Below, piece by piece: positions 9,069-20,061 of a stretch of 64,000 nucleotides of DNA. The stretch is from contig BCLD01000017.1 of assembly GCA_001600875.1 (NCBI GenBank), forward strand, positions 265,737-329,736, in the 5' to 3' direction. The position numbers and the translations under genes are program-made. Position 1 is the first letter of the stretch, and each line of letters opens with the position of its first letter. Below the pieces are notes generated by a model that was not told the DNA's origin, ran no database searches, and was given only the letters and a program-made list of their open reading frames with translations. Source of the DNA: Solicoccozyma terricola (lineage: Eukaryota; Basidiomycota; Tremellomycetes; Filobasidiales; Piskurozymaceae).

Positions 9069-11910
9069 CTACGCATCGCTCATGCCGTCCATCTCCTCGT
9101 CATCATCTTCCTCGTCCTCCTCGCTCTCCTCCTCGTCATCGACTGCACCACGCTCTTGACGTTGAGCCTGTATTGACGGTCATATCAGACTTTGAACATA
9201 TGCTGAACGACCCCTATCTCTGAAAACTCACCATCTCAACCTCTTTCCGTTTTTGGTCCCTCACTTTGCGCTGGAGTCGCATCCAGGTTCCGATAGGCGT
9301 AACGTCTACCGGCGTGCCCTCCAAGAAGCCGTCAACTTCTGTCCGGTTGTTTGGAGCAAAGTCCACATTTTGTCGCTTCTTCTCAACCCATGTCCGGGTC
9401 GCCTCGATCTTCTCGACCAGAATCTTGATGTGCGAATTAGACTTGGCCGATCCACTGCCACGTTTGAGGTGTCGCTTCAAGGCCGCGACGACGGGGATGG
9501 TCATCTCCGGGAAGGCGATGTGCCTGCCCATGAGCGAGTGAAATTCACCCAAAATGAAAACAAGCTCCTCTGCAAGTGATTCCTGGTATATCCTGGTCCT
9601 CGGGTATGCGGCAGGTGCACGAATGATATATTCGAGGTCAAGAGGTCGAAGAGCACCGGCCTTTGACTTGGATCGCTTGAACTCTGCAGATTCCAGGATC
9701 TCGAGGCAGTACGGAGCGAGAGGAATATATGTTCCAGTCTTGGCAACGAGGCGGAGCAGAGAGTGAAGGACGTGGAATCGGAGCGGGAAGAATCTCGATG
9801 TCGGGACAAGTCTGAAGAAGTAATCATTGGTCTTGCCATTAGAACGGCACACCTTCTTTGCGTTCAATAATCACTCACCGAATAGCACCCAAAGCGATCT
9901 GGACCAGCGGATAGATCAATGGCTCCAGTGGACTTGCTAATCCTCCATTCTCAATCACTCTCTCCTTGTCACAAGCTCCCGCCAAGACTCGACTCCAGAA
10001 GTCGATGCAGTGGACGAATTGCCAGTTGTAAACCGCTCGGAAGGCATCCTTGTCACCTTGTCCACCACGTACGACACCTCGGAGATGCACGGCGAGCATA
10101 CGAATGTAGCCGAATGCGTGTTGATACGACACATCAGGCGTGAGCTGATAAAGCTCTGCAGCGGAGTTTTTCATGAGATTGAGTGATGGAAGGGTATGGG
10201 CTGAAGTAAGACGAAGCGGTGGAAGAAGGGCCGAATAGATGTTCTACAGTATGAAGGGGGTAGATCAGCACGCTATTTTGTCAAGAAACAGCAGGAGTAT
10301 TTCTTCAACTTACCTTCAAGCACAGGTCTTTGATTCCCTCATCACCAGCAACGTACACCTTCCTCACAGCCAAGAAACAAGCGATCCTGACATTGTCTCC
10401 TGCTGAAGACCATAGATCCAAGAGAAGCTGTCAAAGAGAAACGAGCCAGATCAGCCACAAAGCCAAACAAGTCATCCTTTAGCCTCCAACACCCACCTTT
10501 AAATAAGCTCTGATCTGCTTCTTGCCTTCCATCACCCATGGTAACAACTTGACACTCTCCGTGATCGCAGTCTGCAAAAGACCTTGAGAGTCATCCTCGT
10601 CCCCGGTGGTAGCTGGAGTTGCTGGGAGTGACTTTATGAAGTACATCAGGGTGCTGAAGTGCGAAAGGAGGAAACGTGGGAGATTCTCTTGGGATGCAGG
10701 CGCAGCTGCAACTTTGCTGTGGTAGCGAGTGGTGATTAATGCCGGGTGGTAGACTATTTATGCAGGTGGACAACTCACAATCGACCGTGGGAGGTGACTT
10801 TGTACGGCATGTGCTTGGCCAAGACCACCGGAGTGAACTTTAGGGCGGTAAGAACCAGCTTGTTGAAGACTGCATTCGAGCGCAAAAGATAATCAGCCGC
10901 GAGGCGCCACTTTTCCATGTTGACGCCAGCCTTTTGTCAATACTCACCCAGTGAACTCTCGACGACGTATTTGGTAGGAACAGTCTCTTCAGAGTCGTCC
11001 TCGTTCATGTGCGCAGCAGCTCGGAAAGCCAGGATCGTACGCCGAAGAGAACGAAGCGACCGTTGCTGCACATGCGTACTTGATTAGTGAATGTGGTATG
11101 AGATATTGTATACGTTTACTGATGCTCACCTCAATCATGGCTCGTTGCCATCCTCGCAGCATGTTCATGGTGACGCTGATTTTCTCCATCTTTGGCTCCT
11201 CGATACCCTCAAAGTCAGGCTCATCCTCATCATCACTGGAGTCTCCATCAAACTCCTCCATCTCCTCATCGTCCTCGTCACTTTCTTCCTGGACCTTGTT
11301 CGCCTTGGCCTTCTTCACCTTTGACCCGCTCCCTTCAGCTGCATCGAATTCCAATAGATCAGCATCATTTTCCTGGAGATACTTGTAAAATTCTGGATCC
11401 TTCTTTTGCAGCTCGGCGAGGGATTTAGCCATCTCCGCTGCGTCGGCTTCCAGATCAGAGAGACCGTCGTCTTCCGCGTCTTCGTCTGCTAGTTCGGAGA
11501 GATCATCTTCAAGATCCTCTTCATCTGCGGCATCAACCGGAATGAGACCGGAGGCCGATGCTTTGCTGTGGAGGGGTTGGTTGAGGACACAAGAATCAGA
11601 TATGGCATTTGCATTAAATCAACCTCGCACCGGCTGCTTACCCCTTCCCCTTGTTGCCCTTCGGCTTATCCGCCTCATCTTCATCAACGTCTTCAAGATT
11701 CACCTCATCTTCGTCATCCTCATCCTCATCCTCATCCTCACTCCCATCGTCCGCATGCCTCTCCTTGCCCTTTCTGATCTTTCTCAATTTTGTAGCTTCT
11801 CTACCTTCAGTCTTCTTCTTGATCTGCTTGTACTTGCGTCTCTTGTCGATGTTCTGCTTGAGTTTACCCGACGAGGCGTATTTTTTAGTCTGCTTGGTTG
11901 CCTTTGCCAT
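9069..11910 (-). CDS. NOC2: Nucleolar complex protein 2 (NOC2), ribosome biogenesis
   Basis: Noc2 pairs with Noc1 and Noc3 to move pre-60S particles from nucleolus to nucleoplasm. The start at 11910 (MAKATKQTKKYASSGKL) is followed by a lysine-rich stretch and a long Asp/Glu-rich region (residues about 50-170). The conserved fold then includes LRGWQRAMIE, AAAHMNEDDSEE, KHMPYKVT, LPWVMEGKKQIRAYLK, FGYIRMLAVHLRG, VYNWQFVHCIDFWSRVL, PLIYPLVQIALGAIR, RFFPLRFHVLHSL, YIPLAPYCLEIL and PVVAALKRHLKR. An acidic tail ending MDGMSDA is encoded by a last exon after an acceptor near 9175. About eight to ten introns interrupt it. It looks intact and full length (about 750 residues). It lies 142 nt from the SurE gene, same strand. 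Confidence 0.93.
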
Positions 11911-12053
11911 AGTGGAAGAGTTGGGGCGGGTGTGAGTGGATGGCGATGAGTGAGAATAATTGGGCAGCGTTCCGAGTGCTGGAAAGGTTACAACTTCAAA
12001 CATTTTGCAAAGTCACGTGATGATAACAATCTCCCCGGTTCGCCACCCCAGCA

Positions 12054-13779
12054 CTATAGTACAAACTCGCGAGCACCGCCCATCTCATCCTCCACCACGT
12101 CTTGCTCATCAACCAGCGCCATACTCTTCTTCGACGGCTCCGCGAAGCAGGGTTGCAACGGTGTGACCGAGACGTACCCATGATGCATCGCCCACCTGCA
12201 AATGCCATTCATCAGCAAATCCCAGGCAAATCGCAGCGATGTTTCGTCCCAGCAATAATGCTCACATGTCCGAACCAGGTGTCATGATCTCTATTGCAGG
12301 GAAAACCAGTGGTTTCATCTCCGGATTGAAATGATATCTCATTGTCCCACGCTGTGCATCCTCCGTCTTCCCTTCGCTCTCTTCCTTTTCCTTTCTTGAG
12401 TATTCCCAAACCGGCACGTCTGCTTGGACTTGAACGGCGGGAACCTTGTCCGCTGCGGACGCGCTATCAGCTTGAGCGAATGCCAAAGGAGACGATTTCG
12501 TGGAATTCCGAGATGAAGGTCTTGTTGATTCAGGAGTCGGAAGCGCTTGTGGTCCTGCCGATTTGTTAGATGATGAGGAGGAAGTTGATAATTCGCTATA
12601 GGTGGAAGAAGAAACTCCAGCAGGATTCGTTCTGCTCATTTCTGCTGTCTCATGTTCTCTGCAGTTGTGAGTTGTAACATGATCCATCAGCTGGTGATCT
12701 CGACAATAGGCTGAATTCTCAATACTCACATCTCCTTTTGCTTGAACAACTGACCATAACCATTCCTCCACATCCTCGTCCACCAAACCTTTCTCGTTCC
12801 AACCTCCAATTTCTCCTCGATTAACGGCACATTAACACAATACAGCGCAACTTTCCCTCTCATATCCATTTTCCCTCTCCCCTCGTCGTTTCCCCCGCAA
12901 TCAGCGTTCGTTTCATGTCGATAATGATATCTTAATCCGTCGTCATCTCCCCAATGCCGCCATAAACGAGCGATGATCTCGATACTGACGTTGTGAGCCA
13001 GTCGTATTGCACGTGGTGGGACAGGTCGGGAAACGACACCGTAGGACAGAGCTATGGATGGGAATGAAGATAAAGAAGCGGCGAGAGCAGCGCCGATGGT
13101 TCCGGAAGAGAGCGCAAATGCTGACGATGCGTTTTTCCCGTCTGTCAAACGGCGAAAGACAAACATCAGTAGGCAGCTGAAAGTGTCAAGTTGAGAAGAT
13201 GATGTACGGTTTGGTCCACTTATCACTAGGTCGATCTCGCCTGGGTACAGGTTGTACAATCCAATATTGGAACAAGTAGCTGGGGTCTGATGGTCGACGT
13301 GAAATAGCAATCAGTCACTGGTCCCTCCTCTACTCTAGCATTGTATTTAACGCAGCACTCACCCCATTGAGCAATATCCACTCCATCGTCTCGCCCTCTT
13401 TCAGTGGCCGCCTTGTTTCTGTGATCTCGCCTTCCAACCCCTCCGGTTCTACAACAAGACTCCGTAAGCGTTTCTCCTGCCACAATCCATCCTATGCCAA
13501 CTCACCGAGGGGATAGAAATACTTCCCAGTGATGATGTCTCCAATCGCATATGCTTTCCCGACCCAACTCTTCTGACAATCGGGGACTACGACTCTGACT
13601 TCCCAGCCGAGAGTGGATACGAGGCTCTTGGCAAAAGAGTAGATGTTGGGTGAGGAGGGTGATGGTGGTCCATCATCGTTCTGAGAGGAGATACAGCGGT
13701 TGTTAGCGACTTTGACACGCGGTGTACGATCAGTGAGGTGACTTGCGGTGAGAAGGACGACTGGTTTGTAAGTCGGCAT
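12054..13779 (-). CDS. SurE-family phosphatase / 5'(3')-nucleotidase
   Basis: Metal-dependent phosphatase of the SurE fold, acting on nucleoside monophosphates or related phosphoesters. The start at 13779 (MPTYKPVVLLT) is joined through a GC-AG intron (13746-13681, donor GCAAGT) to NDDGPPSPSSPNIYSFAKSL, restoring the TNDDG metal site. Further conserved blocks are LLNGTPATCSNIG and DLVISGPNHGKNASSAFALSSGT, each spanning splice junctions. SIALSYG comes next. The last exon carries WAMHHGYVSVTPL, the usual SurE C-terminal block, followed by a short acidic tail. A Ser/Pro-rich insertion of about 100 residues lies before the final block. There is no tubulin-tyrosine-ligase domain as in yeast Pby1. 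Confidence 0.85.
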
Positions 13780-14106
13780 GATGGCGAGCAGGAGATATGA
13801 GGGACGTTGAATTGACCGAACGTGGTTGAATAAGATAGCGATGCAGGATATGATGCTTGCTGCTGCTCGACAACCACTGAACGCGGAGGTGCAATGGATA
13901 TCCACTCAGGCAAGAAGCTGAAGCTGAAGATGAGATGAAGTGATCTGCCGATAGTCGATGGACAATAATAATGAATCGCACTCAAACGCGTGGATGATGT
14001 AACTAACGCGGGGCAACAGATTACTATTTCGCCACAGGCAGCTCGGATGGTGTCTTCGAACATGTACATGCCACGTTGTCAGCTCCAGATGCTGGAACAT
14101 CAGCTC
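13780..14106. other. Spacer between SurE and GATA-finger genes
   Basis: Presumed SurE promoter plus 3' region of the GATA-finger gene, both minus strand. Nothing else seen. Confidence 0.5.
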
Positions 14107-17100
14107 TCACCCAATCGAGGTCGAGGCAGGACTCATCCGCTCGTTGATGACAGTCACCGCTTCCCATTCCTTGGACACCGGATCGTCGTGCGGAAGAGAA
14201 GGATCACTGGAATTGCTTGGTCTGGGCGATGGGTCCAAAGGCGGTGCGGGAGATGAGAGCGGGATGATCCTCTTCACAACGCCAGAAGATACTGGTGGAC
14301 GAGGATGTGGATGCGGTGGGGGTAGCGATGATGGTGAAAACGTATGTGATTGAGTCTGCAGAGGCTCGTTCTGATGTGAGGAGGGATGTGGTGAAGGATG
14401 CGATTGGTAAGGTGACAGGGTATGTTGATGTTGATGTTGATGTTGATGTTGATGCAGCGATCCTGATGAGGGGTTGGAGAGTGGAGCTGGCGAAGGGTTA
14501 TCGGATGCCTTCTGAGGCAAGTTGCGATGGTTGCCGTTGAGACTAGAACCTGTTGTGGGTAGAGGATGTACAGCGGCGGAAATCGGGTGAGGCGAATGTT
14601 GTGCAGGCTCCGCATTGTCTTGTCGGTGAGGTGTCGATTGAAGAAGCACTTCTTGCTGTCTCGGTTGTTGTTCAAGTGGCGCAACCTGAGTTCCCATCGA
14701 TAACGTGGCAGAGCGAGCCGGACCAGCACCATCTGCACTCGTCCCCAGCTCCCCACTTTCCTTCTCTTGCCCTTCCTGTCCTATCGGATTCTTCTCCAGA
14801 TAAGCCTTCGCCGCACCTGGTGCCTTCAATTCACCCAACACTCCTGCCTTGAACTTATCTCCGCAGGCATTACATAGAGTCCCGATTCCTCCTGGACCTA
14901 CTCGCCAGACGTTCAACCCCTGATTGCCACATCCTTCACAGATCTTTCCCTCTACACTTCTCTTCACCCTCTTGTGGGTCGGATACGATCTCTTCGCCTT
15001 CGGCCCGGACTTTGCGATAGCTTCTTCCATCCCTTCGAATGACATTGGCATTTCGAAAGTGATAGCTGGGGAAGGTGCTTTTCGTTTACGAGGAGCAGGG
15101 GTAGGTTCTACTTCCGGAGTGGAATCGCCAAATGTGATCTTGGAGCCGGCGTTGTAAGTTTCCCGAGCGGCACGGTCAGTGGCTGCTTCGACGAGCTCAG
15201 CTGGAAGAGGCGGAGGGAGTTGATATCTGAGGAACATTCGAGGTGGAACGCGCTCAAGCTGTACACAAATCCGGGTCATTCATTGAGTCGGTTGCTGAGT
15301 GCAGAGAAAGGTCGACTCACCAGTGCTTGGAAGATTCTTTCCTTCAGAGTCCTCTCCTTTACCGGCGGTTCAACCGTTTCCTCCGCCGCCGCCTTCTCCT
15401 CCGGTAATCTAGGTTCTTCCACGACCATCGCTGGTACCTCTTTCGGTTTAACAACAGCACTTCTTCTAGCCCTCTTGTTCATCTTATCCACCTCCGCAGC
15501 CTCAAAGTCCTCTATTTCTTTACGCTTCCTCTCCTCTTCTTCCTTTGCTTCTTTCTCGACACGCTCCCTCTCTGCTCTTTCTCTCCTCTCCTGTTCTTGT
15601 CGATCCGCCTCCGCCTTCTCCCTCGCCTCCCGAAGTTTCTTACCACCGTCCTTCGTCGCTTCGATCATCGCCAACAATCTCGACACTGTCGCCCAAGTCT
15701 GGGTGGTGACGTGATCAAGGGAAATAGTGATAGGTTGCACGGACCCTTTTGGTAGTGTGACTCCACCGACGGGTCCAAATGGTTCATCTAGCTGAGGAAG
15801 ATCATTAAGTGGAGCTTTCAATTCCTCCTTCACCTTTGGCTTGCTTTTATGTGCCACTCTAGCAACGTCCGCCTCAACACTTGATACTTTCACGCCGACG
15901 GCTTGTGGTTCCGTCGTGGTTTGAAGTATCGGAGCGGGAGGTGTCCATTTTGGCCAACCGACCGCAGGCATGAAGGTAGATATAAGGATCTTTCCGAGTA
16001 CGATTCCAGTCTCCACATCGTACTTGGATCTCTCCATCATCTTGTACGAGATGTAAGCCAATTCCGTAGGGATGACAAACTTCTCGGACGGATTTTCTGC
16101 AAAGCTTAATAGCAAGAGCGGTGGTGGGAAGGGCGTAATGATAGACACAGGATCTTTGTCTTGCGTTTGAAGAGGGTAGTGATTTCCTAGAGACGTACGC
16201 GGGGCGGATGCTGTTGGTCCAGAGACAACCGGCGGTCGATTCGGTGCAACAGAGGATGGCATCACCGCCGGTGGCCGCTGTTGTGTTGACGGCGGTTGAA
16301 CAGGAGGAGGTACAATTGAAGTTGTTGTCACTGGTGCAGGAGCAGGAGCACGGACGACTGGATGTGACGGGATGGTTGGTTGAGGATTCTGAACCGGTCG
16401 ACCAGGAATTGGCGTAGAAGCCATCGGACGTGGCACTGATGTCGAGATCGGAGCAGTTTTCGGCGCTTGAGATTGCTGCGTCACCGATGTACCGGCCTGT
16501 CCCACCGGCGCTCCCACAACATTCGGTCTAACAACCTGGACATTCGTCTCCGATATCCTCGTCCCATCAACTCTCCACCCTTTACTCAATTTCTCAACCA
16601 CACCACCTAAACTCCTCAATTCCTCTTGTGTTGCTTTTTGTTGTGCTGCACGAGTGATGAGAGCGTTCAGCCATGGGTGAATGCGAGCTTCGGCGTTGAC
16701 CAGTGCAATGAGGTTTGGTGTCTGTGAAAAGGGGACGGGGGGATTTTAGTACGTTTTACGATGTTTTCAGGTGTGAATTGGGAACGTACTATGGGAGTGG
16801 GTTGACGAGTTGTAGTAGGCGGTGTTGGTCGGGATTGAGGCTGTTGAGGAATTCGACGTTGATCTTGTTGTTGCTGGCGTTTAATCTGAAAAGAAAAAGA
16901 AAATGCAAATCGTCCCACCCCCAGCTGATCAGCATATGATACATTCGGATGAACAACCCCGATGTGAAATCCAAAAATTTCACCTTCTCAGCTTGTATTC
17001 TCCTCTTCCTCTCTACTTCCTCCTCTTTCGATGGCTGAACATCGAATCTACACTCCCATAACCAAACCTCGTCGAATCTCATAGGACCGAAAGAGAGTGA

Positions 17101-17606
17101 ACATTGACCGATCGGGTTGATAACATGGGGTGGGAGTGGTTGGTCCTCTTGTTCGTTGGTGACGGTTGGATCTGGAGCAGATAGTGTGGTTGGATCATTG
17201 GGTCCTCCGGCTTTTAGTTTTGATTTCCCTTTGCCTTTGGGTTGAGGTCGTGGAGTTGGGAAGAGAGGGAATAGGGAGGTGAGGTGATGATTGCGAGTTT
17301 GTCGTAGAGCTTGAAGGAAGACGAGGCTGGAAGGGGGTGATACCAAAACATTTAGCACTGACCCATTCATCACTATCACCAAGCAAGACGAATTTACCTC
17401 TCAGCTACACTCAACACCTTGGCTGGGCCTTCCTCCTCTCCATCGGCGTTGACGATCTGCGCTCCTCCGACTTGACCGTCCCCCGACTGAAAGACCTCAT
17501 AGCCATGCTCATCGATGAGCTGTGGGTCTTCTGAGACTGGGAGTGTGATTGCAGCTGGGAATACCAGTGACCTAGTGGACCTCTGTGGGACGGGACGAGT
17601 GGTCAT
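14107..17606 (-). CDS. GATA-type zinc finger protein
   Basis: Probable nuclear regulator. One GATA-like finger (minus-strand frame around 14950-14850) has the C-x2-C-x18-C-x2-C pattern: CEGCGNQGLN, VWRVGPGG, LCNACGDKFKAG. It is followed by a long disordered Ser/Pro/His/Gln region. Upstream parts include DEVWLWECRFDVQPSKEEE, a Gln-rich block, NLIALVNAEARIHPWLNALI, a Pro-rich segment, PNVVGAPVGQAG, and a charged coiled coil (EKAEADRQEQERRERAERE) before ERVPPRMFLRYQLPPPLPAEL. Exon 1 is 17606-17398 and exon 2 starts at 17326; smaller introns follow near 16970, 16790 and 15280. An in-frame ATG at 17645 is an alternative start. No PAS domain is seen, so it is not a white-collar protein. The exact orthologue is not recognised. 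Confidence 0.8.
14421..14456 (-). repeat. In-frame hexanucleotide microsatellite coding His-Gln repeats
   Basis: Plus strand (GTTGAT)n, about six units. On the coding strand it gives alternating His and Gln in the disordered tail of the GATA-finger protein. Its unit of six keeps frame when copy number changes. Confidence 0.9.
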
Positions 17607-18549
17607 GATGGCATGGCTCGACGATGGGCATTGTGATAGATACATAGGTGAATGAACGCGTGAGTCGGATATTTGGGTGGAGTGGGTTGCTTAGTAATCA
17701 AGGCCAGAGGGTGGCGGGTGGCCGGGGTGTGATCTTCGATACGTATCAATGGGACGTCCCATGTCAATCACGCCCAACACCGCACCCCCGACATTGTCCT
17801 TAATCACCTCACTCTACTCTTCCCTCACCGTCATCCTGGACCTTGAAACTTTCCACCTCAAGTCAAAATCTCTATGTTGAAATGACTCTGGCAAACATCG
17901 TCTATCTTCCTCTTGGGGGAGGGTTTGGAAGATATCTGGGTTAAAGATGTGCCTCTGGACCCTTCACAGGAAGATGTGATGCTATAGGATCATCTGTGGG
18001 TTCGCTCACTTTCGTATGGATGGCACTTGATGAGAATCCCGGTTAACAACCTCCTTCTTTGGGACGCAATTCCAGCCGGACCCGCTTCTAACGTGGTATG
18101 TAACCACATATGTAGCTGGGTAGGATGTGGGTCTTTCCTCTCCCCCCACTTTCGTTTCCCCAAGCCCTCAGTTGCAGTCTGTTGCCAATGCTTGTATTCC
18201 CCAGTATACTCTGGGGAGCTGGTTATCGGGGGATCCCACCAGTATAAAAGAATACTCATGTCAAGTGTTGCCGACGAATGAAGCTTGGATCTGAAGAAAA
18301 GATATACGCATGAGCGTTATCCACTCATCTTGACCGGACCTTTGGCTCCAGCACAGCGGCTTTATGATAGATGCCTTGTCGGGACATCAGGAACATCGCC
18401 AGACCCGGTAGTGGCGAAATTAAAATTGTGATCCGCGGACACTCACCCGAAATACAAACGGTCCACCCGCTTTTCCGACTCTGACTCGAATTCATATCGT
18501 TGACATTAGTAACAACATCGTTCAAGGATCAGCAGATATCTATTATATC
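17607..18549. other. Divergent intergenic region (GATA-finger gene / ILV6)
   Basis: About 0.94 kb shared upstream region between two divergent genes. No supported ORF. It presumably holds both promoters; I could not identify a specific factor site with confidence. Confidence 0.55.
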
Positions 18550-19958
18550 ATGGCCACCTATCGTACTGCCACATCGCTAACTCGAGCTACTCGGTCGATT
18601 ACGGCTACTCGTCAAGCTGTAAGATGGGCGTCGTCGTCGGCTACCAACTCTCAGGAGGGCAACAAGGCTCGACCTCCTAAACCAATCGATGACAGCACCA
18701 GTGCTTTAGATTGTGAGTTCTGGGATGGAGGAAAGGGTGGACTGTGTTGGATATCCCCGGCTGACTCTGGTTTGGAATTAACACGATCTCGCAGATAAGA
18801 TGCATCGTCCATCGTCCCGGAGACCACCACCTCTTCCATCTACCATTCATCCGAGAGCTCCATCAGCTGAGGAAGCCGTTACCAACATTCTGTACAACAC
18901 TCCTCCACCTAGCTTGGAGCCATACAAGAAGTGAGTGATGGGCGATTCGGGGCCTGCACGTTTGGATGAATGGGAATCCTGATGGCCATTTTTTATGCTT
19001 GGTCTTTTCAGACACGTATTCAATTGTCTCGTTCAGAATGAACCTGGAGTGTTGTCCCGCGTGTCCGGTATCTTAGCTGCAAGAGGCTTCAACATTGGTG
19101 CGGAGGGATTTTGAATCTTATTATTGCTCTGCCAGTGCGCTAATAGTTCGGTGTTATAGACTCCCTCGTCGTATGTCAGACCGAAATTAGAGATCTCTCG
19201 CGGATGTGTATTGTCCTTCGAGGACAAGATGGCGTCATTGAGCAAGCTAGAAGGCAGCTTGAGGATCTTGTGAGTGGTTTGTATCACTGTCCGAGCCTGA
19301 CAGGTCGCTGATTAGAAGCCTTATTGCGAACATCAGGTTCCCGTCTGGGCCGTTCTCGACTACACCAACACCCTCCACATCTCTCGTGAACTTCTCCTCG
19401 TCAAAGTGTCCGTTCTAGGACCTGAATACGTCGAGCAGCAAATGGCCGGTGGACCGACTCACGCTGCCCACGAGCCAGTTGAGGAACAAAAGGTTGACCA
19501 AGAATACCGACTCGCTGAATCTTTCGAAAGATCAGCGTCTGGTATTCCTACTGCCATCCGCGGCAATCACTCGAGCGGACAGCCGCTCAGCGCTTCTGAA
19601 GCACTGATCACGAAGAACCTTCACTTGAACGCGATCAAGACCTTGGCAGATCAGTTCGGTGGAAAGATCGTCGATGTTTCGGACAACAGCTTGATTGTGG
19701 AGATGACGGCCAAGAGCACAAGGGTAGACGCTTTCCTCAAGTTGTTGAGGCCATTTGGTGTTTTGGAGGCTGCAAGATCTGGTGGGTGGTTGAGTATGGG
19801 ATCTTTGAAACGACTTTTCTGATTTCTCTCGCTCTCCTTTCATTTCAGGTACAATGGTTATGCCCCGAACTCCCATCTCTCGGTCTACTTACGATGACGA
19901 TGAGGAAGTTGCCTTCGAAGTACAAGAGATGGATGCGAGCTTGCTTCCTCCTGGGTAA
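18550..19958 (+). CDS. ILV6: Acetolactate synthase regulatory (small) subunit, mitochondrial
   Basis: Regulatory subunit of acetohydroxyacid synthase, first common step of valine, leucine and isoleucine synthesis; it confers valine feedback control and acts in mitochondria. Exons 18550-18712, 18795-18930, 19012-19097, 19160-19269, 19337-19781 and 19849-19958 give 349 residues. The N-terminus (MATYRTATSLTRATRSI) is rich in Arg/Ser/Thr without acids, a typical mitochondrial presequence. The ACT domain begins HVFNCLVQNEPGVLSRVSG, then ILAARGFNIDSLVV. The second domain includes HLNAIKTLADQFGGKIVDVS and VDAFLKLLRPFGVLEAARSG. All junctions are GT-AG and in frame. Full length for fungi. Confidence 0.95.
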
Positions 19959-20061
19959 TGGGTTCTTTCAAAATGAAGTCCAAGTGGACTATACGATGTT
20001 TGGGTCGATGAATGTACAACGATGACCTTTACATGGCGGATATACAACTGTTTCGACCCGC

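Noticed and set aside
14274..14756. 160-codon minus-strand ORF with Ile-Asn repeats
   Set aside because: Another frame of the GATA-finger tail; the hexanucleotide repeat yields repeats in every frame.
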